A stretch of 64,000 bases of DNA from Nereocystis luetkeana (GCA_031213475.1 JARUPZ010000036.1:372001-436000), one strand, 5' to 3'; numbered from the stretch's first letter, positions 11,755 to 24,230 are shown. Numbers and translations: made by a program. Notes: generated by a model not told the origin, from the letters alone.

Positions 11755-11915
11755 GAGTGTTTGCCACATCCCCTTAGGGGAGGCACGACAGCAGTTTTTT
11801 TTGTTTTCCCCCTGTTCTCTTTGGACTTGTTTTCTCATTTTTATGTTTTTTTTCTCTTGTTTTCCCTTTTGCATATAATGGGTATGTCGTGCCTGCCGTA
11901 TCCAGTGATGGTCTT
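11755..11915 (+). mobile_element. LINE-A 3' UTR fragment
   Basis: Contains the T-rich UTR and the tatgtcgtgcctgccgtatc segment. It is cut by element E sequence at its right side. Confidence 0.65.
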
Positions 11916-11917
11916 AT

Positions 11918-13095
11918 GTTCTCACATCATCTCTAGAAATGAAGGAGTCCGTGGTCATACAAGGGAGCTGGAGTCCTAGGAAGATCCGAAAACCCATGAA
12001 AATAAAAATTCGATTCGGCTGCACGACGCTTCCCAACCAAAGTGAACTAGTATACCAGGTATCATTTTTTTTTTTTTTATTTCTTTGCTCATCCCATTTT
12101 TTATTATCTTCGCCCATCTTCTTCTCTCGCTCCTTCCAACTCGTAACTCAGATCCGGGGTCACGTAGCAAGCTCTTCTCCCCCCTTCCCGCTACGGTACG
12201 TGCCTTCATTTTTATCGCGAGAAGATTTCAGCCTTCTCTTTCCTCGTCGACTCGCATCGAATTGTGCCTACCCACGCTGCAAGGCGCTCTCAACAATTGA
12301 ATCCTCTTTCATTTTTATTTTTGCAAATAAAGTCAAAGTCCAACCCACCTGGGGCTCGAACCCAGGACTCAAACACAAGTAGAATTCGAGGTTAACCACT
12401 TGAACCGTCGGGCCGATTGCAACTCGGCAGCAATACTAATACCAATGACGTGAAAAACAGGTACATACTGCTGCCTCGTGAAACACAAAGGGTGGCTGGT
12501 GCTCTAGTGATGGTGTGCGCGCTGGTCGTGGGTTTCCGTGTGCTGTGCTGCTGCCGTTCTCCATGGCCACCTCATCACCTCAGCCCAATCGACCCGCTCC
12601 TTCGCACGTGCTCTCGTTGCCACTCCCTCTCAGTCCTCCCCATTCCCGAAAACAAGATGCTCCTCGCCCTTGCGGTTCGGATCGGAACAATTCTCGCCCA
12701 CGGCAAGTTCAATCCGTCCCTTACCCGGTCGTCCACGCTCTGTCTCCCTCCTCCTTCGACGTCGAATCCAGCCTCCTACCGGCGGAATAGACTTACCGTA
12801 GTTCAACCTGTGATAGCGCCTGCCTCCGCGCACGGACATCCCGATCGAACATTGCTGCTCTGCCGCTGTTGCCTAAAAACGACGCGCGAATCGGAGGTGT
12901 CCGTGCCTGACGCACCACGTACGACCTAACGCTACTGCCATGAGCAAGCCTCGCGGCCACACGCAGCAGCGAGAAGGTATCACTCCTCGAGGGTGAGTCC
13001 GGCCTTACACCCGCCAGAAAGACCTACCGCACTCGCTTCAAGCCTGATGGGGCATGCCTCGCAGCATACCTCGCCGATGCAGCGAAGGGAGCGAA
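11918..13095 (-). mobile_element. Element E, copy 4, diverged, split by SINE-C
   Basis: The 3' part at 11918-12050 (gaaggagtccgtggtcatac) and the 5' part at about 12440-13095 flank a SINE-C. Divergence from copies 1-3 is much higher, so this is an older lineage. Confidence 0.65.
12063..12420 (-). mobile_element. SINE-C, full length
   Basis: Poly(T) at 12063-12079 and B box ggctcgaacccagg near 12353. A TACCAGGTA sits at its poly(T) end (12053-12061). Confidence 0.88.
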
Positions 13096-13142
13096 GGTTA
13101 CGGCATTGCATTGTCTACTCTGCTTACTGCATAACGAATGTA

Positions 13143-15690
13143 GTATCTCTGTGTGTGTTCTTCACATTAAACCGTTCTTTCTACCCGTCGACATCCAGCA
13201 CAACCAGTGTCCGTGCCGATTCTTCAATCCTAGAAGAGATACAAGTTCTGTGGTCACAAAGCTACGCCACAGAGATACTACGTTGCCACGTACCAGGTAT
13301 GCAGTAAGCACTGCAGTGGGCAATGCAACGCCATGTCATCATACTAGATACGACAGACACGACATACACAATCTATGAAATAGTGAAACGAAAGGAAACA
13401 ATCAAAGAGAAAACAAAAACAAAGCAGACAAATAGAAAGAGAAAAAAAAAAAGAAAAAAAAATGAAAGCAAAAACTAGGAGAAACAATCTGTCGTGCCCC
13501 CCCCCCGCAGGCGAGGTGGCCAACACTTGAAAAAGAACGAGCTGGAGAAAAGAAAGAACAAAGAAAAGAAGAAAAAACACCACTGCTTGTAAACAGAGTA
13601 AGACAAAGAACCAAGGAAAAAAGTAACAAGGAAAAATAACAAAGGGGAAATAAGCAGACCAAAGCCCAAAGCACCTTCCAGGTGGCGGCAGCAGCTTGTG
13701 GTACGAGTAGTATAGCCAGGTTCTCCCTGCTAATCCGCCTGGTACCTTGCTACCCAGACTGCCGTCTCCGCTCTGCGTTCGTCAACTATGCCCAGCCCCT
13801 TGGCGTCAGACAATACGAAACGAGCAGAGCAGGTTCGTCATCCAACCACGCCACACGGCTCCTTCAGTACGGTTTATCAATCAGAAAAGGAAGAGAAAAA
13901 AATAAAAATTACGGAGAGTCAGCGCAAGAAAGAAAAAAAAACAAAACAAAAAGAGAAGACAAGGGAAGACCACGTTCGAAGCAGCTGCACCAGTTGATAG
14001 CACTAGTAGTATGGTCATGTTCTACTTCCTAGTCGACTTGGTGCCTTGCTACCCTGTCTGCCATCTCCTTCCTACTTTCGTCTACCGCCGTTTCCCTTCT
14101 ACCCCTCCTGTCCCCCCCCCTCTCCGCATTCCTTCGGTCGGGCTTTCTGCCACTTCTCCTGTTGCCCCCTCCCCCCCCGTTCCCTTCGGCACCATCCACG
14201 GCGGATGCGCGGCGCTGCCTACTCATCTCAGCCTCAGCCTCGTGCCACCTCACCATGAACCGTTCGGCTGCTTCAAGGATCCCCCGGTACCACTTCCCCG
14301 CCTTTTTGGCTGCAGTGGACCACAACGCGGTCTCAACTCCAAACACCAAGGGGGCAACTTCCGTTGACCCTTCGGTGGCTCGGAACTCCCTAACTAAGGT
14401 CTTCGACTATGCATCTATGCCAAGTCTTACACTGTCCGCCTGGTCTCGGGTTCTCCCCACCAGCTATCGTCCCGAACATTACCCGACTGGGTAATCGCTC
14501 CTAGCTTTGCCGTGCCACGCCCCCGCAAATAAGAGCCGCCCTTTACGAATGGTCGTTTCGATGCTCTCGCAACGTGTCATCTTGAGGGCCTTCGCGTACG
14601 AGAGGGTGGCATGGTCAGTACGAAGTCGGCGCTGGAAGCCAATGACTCGCAACAGGACTTGGTGGTGAGCCGTTCGAAGCTTGGCAAAGTGTTCCGCTCT
14701 GAGGGTCCACGTCACACACCCGTACAGTAGGGTCTCAATCACCTCGGCCTTCAGCATTCGGACTTTAAGGCTAAGGGGGGCGGTCGTCCTATCATACAAC
14801 TCCGGGCCGAACCGTTTGAGGCATGCTCGCATGAGGCGGATCCGTCGGTCGATTTCGAGCGAGAGCGCAGCGTTTTCGTGGATAACGCCGCCTAGGTATA
14901 AGAACTGGGTCGTCTGCTTATACCTCTGGCCTGCCGCTTCGATGACGAGCGGTGGTGCGAGGGTTATCTGGTCTGGTGTTTGTAGGACCATTGTCTCAGT
15001 CTTCTTTTCCGACACCGTGAGGCCTGCTGCTTCGAAGACAGTCACGATGACTGTCATCATTTTTGCGAGCCCTTCAGCCGACTTCGAGACAATTCCTGCA
15101 TCATCGGCGTACAACATGCCCCATACAGACCTTCGCACGCACGCCAATGGCTCCTCCTTCCCTGTTCGAACTACTCCAGCTTCACTGAGTTGGACTAAAT
15201 CCCTTACAATGGCTTCGTCTTGGCTGAAGCGTACTAGTACGACGTGTAACGCAGCAGCGAAGAACACGTTGAACAGTAACGGTGATAGCACACAGCCTTG
15301 CCGCAGCCCCTGCGTGACATCAAACCATTCCGAGAGCTCGCCGTCATCAGTACGCACGCGAGCCCGCATGCCATCGTGGAAATTACGGATAATTCTCAGC
15401 ATCTTGGTTGGTACGCCAAAGCGTGTGAGTACCTTCCATACCAGCTCTCGGTCGACAGAGTCGTACGCTTTCTGCAGATCGATGAAGCACACGTATAAGG
15501 GGATTTTCCTTTGTCGTCCGAGCTCTTGCAGCCGGCGCACGACGAACAACATATCAATCGTTGATAGTGCGGGGCGGAAGCCGCACTGTTCCTCGGGGAG
15601 TAGTTCCTCGGTCTCGCAGTAGTTGCTGAGGCGGGACGCGACGATTTTCAATAACACTTTGCCTGCGTGAGCAACTGTGGCGTAATTTTG
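13143..15690 (-). mobile_element. LINE-A copy, 5'-truncated, best preserved
   Basis: The element reads leftwards: RT, C-terminal tail, then a T-rich 3' untranslated region that ends TTTAATGTGAAGAACACACA at about 13143. The final (CA)n is the 3' tail. The UTR contains a poly-G run of about 10 near 13500 and a TACCAGGTA micro-insertion at 13291. The copy at 25 kb is nearly identical over the shared part, implying recent activity. The body stops near 15690, and an unrelated LINE-A fragment begins 30 bases further on. Confidence 0.9.
14479..15657 (-). CDS. LINE-A reverse transcriptase (5'-truncated ORF2-type protein)
   Basis: This is a 392-residue fragment of a non-LTR retrotransposon polymerase. 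Visible RT blocks in order are [15 protein letters not shown] (fingers), [12 protein letters not shown] (motif A), [13 protein letters not shown] (motif B), YADDAGI (catalytic motif C) and FLYLGGVI, followed by the LINE thumb-like part with [10 protein letters not shown]. The catalytic aspartates are present. The apurinic endonuclease and the start of the RT are absent, so this is a typical 5'-truncated copy. Downstream on the minus strand a second frame (14029-14349) continues the C-terminal tail, so the full ORF is frame-disrupted here. The tail is Gly/Arg-rich. I suspect an RTE- or Jockey-like clade but cannot fix it without a tree. Confidence 0.93.
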   Translation of the reverse strand: MLLKIVASRLSNYCETEELLPEEQCGFRPALSTIDMLFVVRRLQELGRQRKIPLYVCFIDLQKAYDSVDRELVWKVLTRFGVPTKMLRIIRNFHDGMRARVRTDDGELSEWFDVTQGLRQGCVLSPLLFNVFFAAALHVVLVRFSQDEAIVRDLVQLSEAGVVRTGKEEPLACVRRSVWGMLYADDAGIVSKSAEGLAKMMTVIVTVFEAAGLTVSEKKTETMVLQTPDQITLAPPLVIEAAGQRYKQTTQFLYLGGVIHENAALSLEIDRRIRLMRACLKRFGPELYDRTTAPLSLKVRMLKAEVIETLLYGCVTWTLRAEHFAKLRTAHHQVLLRVIGFQRRLRTDHATLSYAKALKMTRCESIETTIRKGRLLFAGAWHGKARSDYPVG

Positions 15691-15712
15691 TTACCGCATG
15701 AATTGTAACTCT

Positions 15713-15766
15713 CTAGGATTGAAGAATCGGCACGGACACTGGTTGTGCCGGATGTCGACGGGTGTG
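15713..15766 (+). mobile_element. LINE-A 3' end fragment
   Basis: A plus-orientation aggattgaagaatcggcacg segment running to the gtcgacgggt motif, where it passes into the 19-bp tandem array. Confidence 0.75.
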
Positions 15767-15832
15767 TGTGTTGTCGACAGGCGTGTGTGTTGTCGACAGG
15801 TGTGTGTTGTCGACGGGTGTGTGTGTTGTTTA
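15757..15832 (+). repeat. Minisatellite, about 19 bp x 4
   Basis: Units of gtcgacgggtgtgtgtgtt with small length changes. The unit fuses the LINE-A gtcgacgggt box with a (GT)n tail, so it seems to have grown from a LINE-A 3' end. Confidence 0.85.
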
Positions 15833-16184
15833 CGTTGAACCGTTCATTCTACCCGTCGACATCCAGCACAACCAGTGTCCGTGCCGATTCTTCGATCCTA
15901 GAGAGATACAAATTCAGTTGTGTAGTCACAAAACTACGCCACAGAAGACAATCGTTATCCAGTAAGCAAAGTAGACAACGCAAAACGAAATGCCATGTCA
16001 TCGTATTGGATACGACAGGCACGACACACATATTACATGAAAAAAATATAACAAAAAGAAACCAGCGAAAAAAACAAGAAACTGGAAAAAAAATAAAAAA
16101 AATTAACGAGAAAAAAGGAAAAGGAAAAAAGAAAAAAAAGAAGAAAAACCTGTCGATCCTCTTCGAAGGGGATGTAGCAAACAC

Positions 16185-16281
16185 TTGACCCTTTTAGAAC
16201 CGCAGTCCCGTTTCTGGGACAAACTATATATAATTCGACTGGTTTGCCCCCAAAACGGGACTGCATTCCTAAAAGGGTTAA
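16185..16281. mobile_element. MITE-D inside LINE-A
   Basis: TTGA / TTAA flanks. LINE-A is otherwise continuous across it (acacttgaaaaagaacgagc in other copies). Confidence 0.88.
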
Positions 16282-16476
16282 AAACAACGAGCTAAAGAAA
16301 CAGCATCACTATGTCGACGGGTAAAAATAACGGTTTAATGTGAAGAACACACACATACGAGCAGAGTGAGACTAATAACCAAGGGAAACAACAGGCAAAC
16401 CGAAGATCAACCAGGTAGCCGCAGCAGTTTGTGGCACGAGTAGCATAGCCAGGTTCTACGAGTACTACTACTACTA

Positions 16477-16686
16477 TTACGGGGAGCCATAGTAAAAGGA
16501 CCTATGGTATACATAAAAACCTATATATGTAACCATTTTACTATTACGGGGGACCATAGTTAACAGGACCAAATATTGTTTGTAAAAATGGTCAAACATA
16601 TAGGTTTTTATATGTACCATAGGTCCTGCTAAATATGGCCCCCCGTAATAACAATATTTGGTCCTATTAACTATGGTTCCCCGTAG
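16477..16686. mobile_element. MITE-B containing a second MITE-B
   Basis: The inner copy at 16544-16648 is bounded by TA on both sides. Removing it restores the normal MITE-B centre, ttttactaacaatattt, so the TA target duplication is shown directly. Confidence 0.92.
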
Positions 16687-16975
16687 TAGGTGGTCTCGTA
16701 CGTTGCGATCCTGTCTACCATCTCCGTCCTGCGTTGGTCAACTATGCCCCACCCCCGGAGAGGGTGCCTCAGACAATACCAAAAAAAGCAAAACAGGCTC
16801 GTCATCCACCCACGCCACACGACTCCTTTCATAAGGACAAGAAGAAATCAAGATAAAGTAATAAAACGAAAATCACGGAGGATCAAGCGCAAAATGAAAA
16901 AAAAAAAACACAAAGGAAGATCACCTTCGAACCAGCTCCACCAGTTGGCGGCACGAGTAATAGAACTACATACTT

Positions 16976-18105
16976 AGATCACAACCCCTGAGCGTGCTCC
17001 GTTGGTGCATCCCTGGCCTCTTAGAGCTCCCACTTCCAAACCGCCTCCTTTCATTACTTGCCGGACCTTTCCAGCAGTTCTTTGTTTTCTCGGTACTTTC
17101 TTCCTTTTTTCTTCTTTCGTTTCGTGTGCGTGCGTGTTCTCCGAGCACGGCATCGCGGGAGGGCCCGGCACCGTCGCGGGTGTCAGCGGGTGCTGGCGGG
17201 TAGAGGGGGGGTTGCAAGGAGCGCGGTCGCCGCTTTCGTGCCTAGGCGTCGCGTGTGCTTCGAGACACGAGGGATGCATGAACGGGCTTTGTCTGGCTTC
17301 GATTTATGATTTTTGATAGAGTATGTACGACTTATGAAGGTCGTTCGGGAGGGCAAGATAATATTCAAGCGGTGCTTATTTTTGCGACCACGCTGAAGTT
17401 GAAAGGGGGAGGTGTGCAGTTTGAACACCAACGTTATCGAGCTGGCGAACGACGGCCACGGTGAGCACCGGGCTTCACGCGAGGCGGGCGACGGGGCTGA
17501 TTGTGGCAGAGAGTGATAAAAGCTTTACCCGGACCGAATCGGTAGCGAGGTGGTCGCGAGAGGGGCGGGCGGCGTACGAGGCTGAGAGAGAAGCTCTTCT
17601 GTGCGATTTTTTCTTTTCTTCTTTTCGACCGGGGGTATAAGGTGTTCCAATCAGGCAGAAAAATATTACACGAGAGGGGACGGGGTTTTTTTTTCCCTTT
17701 CCGAGTTTTCGGTTTCATTTTCATTGTTTTTGCTGTTGTGCCGTGCTGTGCTTTCTCTTTCTTCGTACATACAGTACAGACATAGAGCATATCGAAAGAA
17801 GAAAATAAGTACAGACAGTAGGAGTACCCTACCTGGGGTATGTACGTACGTACGGCATCCGCGACGCGAAGCGTATATGTGGCATCCAAGCTAACGTCGG
17901 AGCTGTTTTTTCCTGAAGCATGGCGGCAGGACTCTTGGCATTATCAAGTCGCCGGTTTGCAATTACGATCCTTGAAAAAACTAAACTCAATCGTGGACCT
18001 CTGTTCGCTTCGCATGATTTGATGTACTTTTTTCCTTCCTGAGCGAGCGCAGCGGGCGGCGTAGGCCGCCCGCGGAGCGAAGCGCCTTGTATGGACATAT
18101 TATAG
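16976..18105. other. No supported gene
   Basis: GC-rich 17100-17300 and T-rich 17600-17750; overlapping ORFs on both strands without recognisable domains. Confidence 0.4.
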
Positions 18106-18109
18106 TATA

Positions 18110-18232
18110 CTCACTAATCGGCCTGGTGCCATGCTACCCTATCCGCCATCTCCTTCCTACTGTCGTCCACCACGGTTTCCCTTCTAGAAAGAACGAAATC
18201 ACGGATTAATGTCAAGAACACACACACGATCA
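18110..18232. mobile_element. LINE-A fragments, inverted pair
   Basis: 18110-18185 matches LINE-A C-terminal sequence in minus orientation. 18190-18232 is a plus-orientation 3' end finishing attaatgtcaagaacacacac. Confidence 0.6.
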
Positions 18233-18307
18233 TCGACCTCCTTCCACCGCGATCACTTAAACCGTCGCTCGAAACTAAACCATTCATGGACGAGATGACG
18301 GAAGCAC

Positions 18308-18405
18308 TTCACCCTTTTAGTACCCCAGTCCCGTTTTGGGGACAAGCTACATATAATTAGAGTGGTTTGTCCCCAAAAACATGACTGCAGTTCTTAATGG
18401 GTTAA
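18308..18405. mobile_element. MITE-D
   Basis: TTCA / TTAA flanks and matching inverted halves. Confidence 0.82.
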
Positions 18406-18407
18406 GG

Positions 18408-20690
18408 GCATGTCAAAATTAGAAGCTTTCGGGCCAGATGGTCTCCCGGCCGAACTCCTAAAAATCGACCACCCCGCAATCGCCCAGTGCTTTCACAACA
18501 TCCTTGGAGAAGTCACAACAGGGTAACAGGACAAGTCCCCCAGCAATGGAAAGATGCGATCATCAAGGTCCTTCAAAAAAAGAAGGACCGAACTGACAGC
18601 GACAACTACACAGGGGTTTGGCTTGTCGCCCACGCACGCAAGTATTGTTGAAAATCGTCGCGTGCCGCCTTAGCAACGACTGCGAGACCGAGGAATTAGT
18701 CCCTGAGGAAGGAAAAGTGCGGCTTCAGCCCCGCACGATCACCCATGTTTATGGTGTTAGTCGTGCACCTGTTGCGAGAGCTCGGACTGGAGAGGAAAAA
18801 ACCCCCTGTACGCGTGCTTCAACGATCTGCAAAAAGCGTACGACTCCGTCGACCGAGAGCTGCTGTGGGAGGTACTCACACGCTCTGTAGTAGCAACCAA
18901 GATGCTTACAACTATCCGGGGTTTCCACGAAGGCATGCGACGTGCGTACGGATGACGGCGAGCACTCGTAATGGGTTCACGTCACACGGGGGCTGCGGCA
19001 AGGCTGCGTGATATCTGTGACTGCTGTTGCTAGGTACTCTTCGCGGCTGCGTTACACGTCGTACTGGTACGCTTCGGCAAAGACGAAGCCATCGTCAGAG
19101 GTTCGGTTCAACTCAATGATGTTGGTATAGTCGGAGCAGAGGGGCAGGAACCGTTGGCATGCGTGCGAAGGGCTGTATGGCGCGTATGGGGCATGTTGTA
19201 CGCCGATGACGCAGGAATTGCCTCGAAGTCAGCTGAAGGGCTCGCAAACATGATGGCAGTAATCGTGACTTGTCTTCGAAGCAGCAAGTCAGAGGTATAA
19301 AAAGACCGCCCAGTTTTTATACCTAGGAGGCAGTATCCACGGAAATGCTGACCTGTCTCTCGTAATCGACCGACGGATCCGTCTCATGCGGGCATGCCTC
19401 GAACGGCTCGGCCCGGAGTTGTTTGACAGGATGACCGCTCCGCTTAGCCTCAAATTCCGAATGCTGAAGGCCGAGGTGATCGAGACCCTGCTGTACGGGT
19501 GTGTGACGTGGACCCTCAGAGCGGAACACTTTGCCAAGCTCTGAACGACTCCCCACCAAGTCCTCTTGCGAGTCATTGGTTTCCAGCGCCGATTTCGTAC
19601 TGACCATACCACCCTCTCGTATGCGAAGGCCCTCAAGATGACACGTTGCGAGAGCATCGAAACGACCATCCGTAAACGCCGGCTCTTATTTGCGGGGGCC
19701 GTGGCACGGCACAGCAAGGAGCGATTGCCCGTCGGGTCATGTTCAGGACAAAGGCTGGCGGGGAGACCTGTGCCGAGAGGTCCTTGAAGCAGCCGAACGG
19801 TTCATGGTGAGGTGACACGAGGATGAGGCACAGCTGAGTAGGCAGCGCCGCGCATCCGCCGTGGGTGGTGTCCAAGGGAGGGGAGGGGGGGCAACAGGAG
19901 GAGTGGAAGGAAACCTGACCGAGCGATAGGGGGGAGGGGGGGCAACAGGAGGAGTGGACGGAAAACCACGGTGAACGCAAGCAGGAAGGAGACGGCAGAC
20001 AGGGTAGCACGGCACCAGGCCGACTAGTAAGTGGGAAATGTACATGCTACTCGTACACCCAACTGGTGCAGCTGGTTTGAACGTGGGCTTTCTTTGTTTC
20101 TTTTTTTTTTGCGCCTTGAACCTCCGTGATTCTCTTATTGAAACTTCTATCTTTCTTTTCTTATTGTCCTTATAACAGGAGTCTTGTGGCGTGGGTAGAT
20201 GACGAGCCCGCTTTGCTTTTTTCGTATTTTCAGACGAATCCTCTCCGGGGTTGGGGCATAGTGTATATTCTACTCGTACCACAAACTGCTGCAGCTACCT
20301 GGGGGGTGATTTTTTGTTGTGCTTCGGGTTGCCTGTTATTTCCCCTGGTTACTCTCTTTATATGTAGTGGTGTTGTTTCTCTAGCTCTTTGTCACACCCC
20401 CGGAGGGGAGGGACGACGGTTTTTCCTTCCTTTTTTTTCTCTCTCTCGATTTGTTTGTTTGTTTGTTGGTTGTGTTTTCCCTCTTTCATATAATGTGTAT
20501 GTCGTGCCTGTCGTATCCAGTTTATGGCATGGTTACCGCAAACCATGTAGTATCTCTGTGGCGTAGTCTAGTGACCAAATAACTTATTCTCGTACCTGGT
20601 ATGTCTCTAGGATTGAAGAATCGGCACGGACACTGGCTGTGCTGGATGTCGACGGGTAGAAAAAACAGTTTAATGTTAAGAACCCCCCCC
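18408..20690 (+). mobile_element. LINE-A copy, 5'-truncated, degenerate
   Basis: It starts in the pre-RT segment (frames give [16 protein letters not shown] and [17 protein letters not shown]), runs through a broken RT (YADDAGIASK near 19200), the C-terminal segment and the 3' UTR, and ends near 20690 at gaaccccccccccacc instead of a CA tail. Multiple frameshifts; not functional. A MITE-D abuts its left end. Confidence 0.85.
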
Positions 20691-20960
20691 CCACCGCGTA
20701 TGAAAGAGAGAAAACAAGAGAACAAAAGAAACAAATCAAAAGAAAGGAGGAAAGGAAAATAACATAAAAAATGTCGTGCCCCGCCGTAGGGGGTGTGGCA
20801 GATAATACAGAACTGCTGACGTAGCTAAAAAAACAAAACCACCACATAGCAACAGAATAAGACTACTACTGCTGTAAGAACCAAAGGGAAACCGGGCAAA
20901 CCGAGGCACAACAAAAAAAACATCCACAACCCTGGCTGAGTCTGAATACTTAAAATGAAC
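20691..20960 (-). mobile_element. LINE-A 3' UTR fragment
   Basis: Minus-orientation UTR (gtcgtgccccgccgtagggg). It meets the preceding plus-orientation copy tail to tail at a poly-C run. Confidence 0.6.
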
Positions 20961-21099
20961 CAATCCCCGGTACATCATATTATACGTAACATTTCTTCAA
21001 AGCTTGCTATAGCGTTTTCAGTATAACTGATTTAGCCCGGTAGCATTTCGCTGCTACCCTGGTATTAGTAGGTGGCAGGTCCAAGGTGCGTGTGTGTTT

Positions 21100-21185
21100 G
21101 TATCTGTTCTTCACATTGAACCGTTAGGCTTGTGCTCGTGTGTTCTTCACATTCAACCGTCGTTTCTACCCATCGATATCCATCA
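21100..21185 (-). mobile_element. Two LINE-A 3' tips in tandem
   Basis: The gttcttcacatt motif occurs twice (near 21112 and 21142), each followed by the start of the LINE-A 3' end. Only the terminal bases are duplicated. Confidence 0.6.
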
Positions 21186-21228
21186 CACCCAGCGGGCGCT
21201 GTGTACTATTAGTAGAGAGGTAAATAAC

Positions 21229-21482
21229 TGTTGTGACTCGTAAGGATTTCACGTCAATTAACCTATTAACTACAGTACCAGGTAATAACTAGTCGGTAGG
21301 TTCCATAAGCCGACTAAGTGACTGCAGTCGCCACGTCGTCTGATGAGGCCAGCTGGTCGCCAGCCGACTTCTCGGCTCGAGTCAAACCCAGCAAATCGGA
21401 CGGTCGGCGCCTCTGGCACACGAGTAACTATTACTCTGACTATTAACTAGTTGGTGACTTGGGTCGTGCCGATCCACAGCTC
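21229..21482. mobile_element. Inverted-repeat element I, copy 1
   Basis: Left part taataactagtcggtaggtt and right part actattaactagttggtgac are inverted. TACCAGGTA at 21276-21284 lies near the left end. Confidence 0.5.
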
Positions 21483-21789
21483 TAGCTTCCAGTATAAACG
21501 ATTTAGCATCGCAGCATTCCGCTGTCGCGGTTTGTGCGTTCCTGTGTGTTGAAAAGCTATGTTCAATCCATCGACACACCGCACACCCAGCGGACCCTGG
21601 GTATATAACAAGCCGCCAAGAGGGCCCGCTTGGTGCCCACCTCTAGCCCCCTCTGGTTCGGACTGCTCCGACCTCGGGGTGGGCCGAAAAAGTCCGCCAG
21701 GGCCTGCAACGGATCTAGCGGCAGTCACTCGAGCCTCAGCCTCGTTAGAGAGGAGAACCTTGCCCATTTCTTTCCTTTATCACTTTCAC

Positions 21790-22030
21790 TTTCCAGCTTC
21801 TGGACAAAGCCGTGGTCACAGGTGTCGCCTCTTTCCCCCCCCGGTACGTGCCTACATTTTTATCGCGCATTGGGTCCAGCATCCCCACTGCTCGTCGTTT
21901 TTCATAGAACGCGCTTTCTGCTAATCAATTTGTATGCCAGAGTATGTGCACTGGGTGAGACCCAGTGGTTATTTTTTGAAGGCACGAGGACCACCGACCA
22001 AGCCACCGGGGACACCGATCTGGCCGGTTA
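21790..22030 (-). mobile_element. SINE-2, diverged
   Basis: Minus orientation: ccgtggtcacaggtgtcgcc and, at the right end, gaccaccgaccaagccaccg, the complement of the SINE-2 head. Confidence 0.7.
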
Positions 22031-22129
22031 AGCTCTCACTTCAAGGACCGCGTGAGGTGGTGGTGGTGGTGGTGCGTTTTCTCTTCAACCTCAATCGCAA
22101 GGAGTTCACTCCTGTGAAGAAAAGCAGAA

Positions 22130-22880
22130 GAGGGCCATCACCGCACCAGAGCGGGGATACTCCTTGAGTAACGGTGCAGCTGCCGGCTGGCGCGATCAAG
22201 AGTCGACATGCTGCTCGTCGTGCGTCGACTGCAAGAGCTCCGACGAGAGAGGAAAGTTATCTTGTGCATGTGCTTCACTGATTTGCAGAGAACGTATGAA
22301 TCAGTCGACTGAGAGCTGCAGTGGGAGGTACTCACACGTTTCCGCGTACCCGTGAAGGTGCCTGCAACTGTCCGCCAGTTTTACAACGGTAAGCAGGCTC
22401 GCGTGCGAACCGATGAGCGCGAGCACTTGGAATAGTTTGAGGTTGCGCAGGAGCTGCGACAAGTTTGCGTGCAATCGCCGCTACAGCGCAACGCATCGGC
22501 CTTGGGTGGTACCCAAGGGGAAGGCGGCCGGGCGGGGCGACAGTACGGAAGCCGCGGTTGAAAAAAGCTGGAAGGCGGCCGACAGGGCAGCAAGGCACCA
22601 GGCCTATCAGTAGGCGGAACCTGCCTATGCTGCTCGTCCTACTGTACTTCAAACTGCTGCGGCTTTTTCGAAATTGATTTTGTTCCGGTTGTGGTTGTCT
22701 TGCCTCGTTTAGCCTTGGTTGGTGGCGAGCCTGTTGTTGTTGGCGTGCTTGTCTGTCTTCTTCGCCGTCCGAGGGAGCGCGGTAGCGATGGTGTCCGTGC
22801 TGGTTCTTCATCTTAGAGAGATGCAAGCTTTGTGTTCACAATTCACGAGACAGGAAAGATGCAGACCACACCATATCTAG
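22130..22880 (+). mobile_element. LINE-A fragment, strongly decayed
   Basis: The frames give remnants of the RT (VRRLQELRRER, YESVD, EVLTRF) with stops, then UTR-like sequence including ggttcttcatcttagagaga. Old copy. Confidence 0.65.
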
Positions 22881-22884
22881 CAGC

Positions 22885-24230
22885 TCCAGGGTATGACGAA
22901 CGCCACACCTCGGTGTTTGCGAAAATGAAGTGCACTATACCCTGCTCTGCGTTGACACAGAGACGAAGAGGTTAGTACGTGGGAAACATTTTGGGGCGGT
23001 AGCGCGACTCGACTACTCACACAGTACGGGCCCGCCTACAAGAGACACAAAATCCGGCACCAACCTTCAAACGTTATCATGACACCAACTTTGAACAACC
23101 TTGAACCTTGAGCATAGGCTATTGTATAGGATTTAGTGTACCTCTCGACGCTGAGCACAATATCTGAATTAAAATTTATTAGTGTCCCCCAAAAAATGAA
23201 CCTCATATTCATTTCATTTTCGAGGGCCTGTACTGTAAAGTATGATTAACACCAAACATAGACGAAGCTGAGATCTGCTTAGCATCCAACAACCTTAGCA
23301 AGTGCGATGCTCTTGAGTATTGAAGCTATCGAGGAAGTTGCTGGGGGGTCGACAGAGATGGGCCCGTTGGTGTTCTGAAGCCATAGCACCGTGCAAGTGT
23401 AGCAGGGCAACAGCAGGACAGACAGCCGCTCATTTAGAGCCGCTCAAATCTAAAGCTTTTTTGTACAACACCAATATTCCGGATATAATTCCGTTCCTGT
23501 ATTTTTTACGTTGGTATACATATCATACAGCATTCATCAATAGCGGGTACTGACTGTTGTAGACCATTAGATGCTATTAATAGTCTGATGCATTCATGTC
23601 AGCATAGCCTCAAGTCTGCCACATATGCTACTGCGGAGTGCCGTGTTGTGCCATGTATCATAGATCGCCATCTACTTCATCATGTGGTGCATATCATACC
23701 GTGTAAACACTCACGTAGTACTCATACCTGGTTTCATACCATGTATAGTAGTGCCTACGTGCCTACTGTAGAATTCTGAAAAATACCACAAACTGCACCG
23801 GGTCTCGGGTGGTGCGTGATGGGTGATGGGTCGATACGTTAAAAGAAAAAAAGGCCAGGCACCAGACACTCTCCAACTCCAACATGTTCCCTGTCGGTTA
23901 CTGCTGGTATGGTCTTAAGTCTATTCGTAGTCAATAGACTGCCAGTGCCACAAGAGTATCAGTTAGTATCGGTATGCTTCGTATGAATAGTACCGTTACG
24001 AGCGAATTCTGTTAGTACAGCCATATTAATCGCGCCTTCAAATTTTGACGGTGCCGACAAAATAGGGATCACTTCCTTCCTGCCTCAAGCCTCCGCCGAG
24101 CGCCGTAATCCCCTTAAAATCAAGAGAAAACACGCAGATGAATAGGGTTGGATTGTGCTTGTTGACACCGTCCACCAACGCACGCAAGTTGACGACAGTT
24201 ACACACATCTCGCGCGCGAGTTCCGAGCGA
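22885..24230. other. No supported gene
   Basis: Apparently unique, AT-leaning sequence with one TATTAATA (23575). Confidence 0.5.

Larger units (their letters stand above)
15833..16975 (-). mobile_element. LINE-A 3' region, degenerate and heavily interrupted
   Basis: Minus-orientation LINE-A 3' UTR interrupted by a MITE-D (16185-16281), a stray plus-orientation LINE-A 3' end (about 16312-16355) and nested MITE-B copies (16477-16686). Match resumes at 16700-16975 with UTR sequence upstream of the interruption. Confidence 0.7.

Noticed and set aside
14681-15622. 313-codon plus-strand ORF
   Set aside because: It is the shadow of the minus-strand reverse transcriptase, which has all expected motifs.
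17000-17320. Gene in the GC-rich block
   Set aside because: Overlapping ORFs on both strands, no splice support and no domain.
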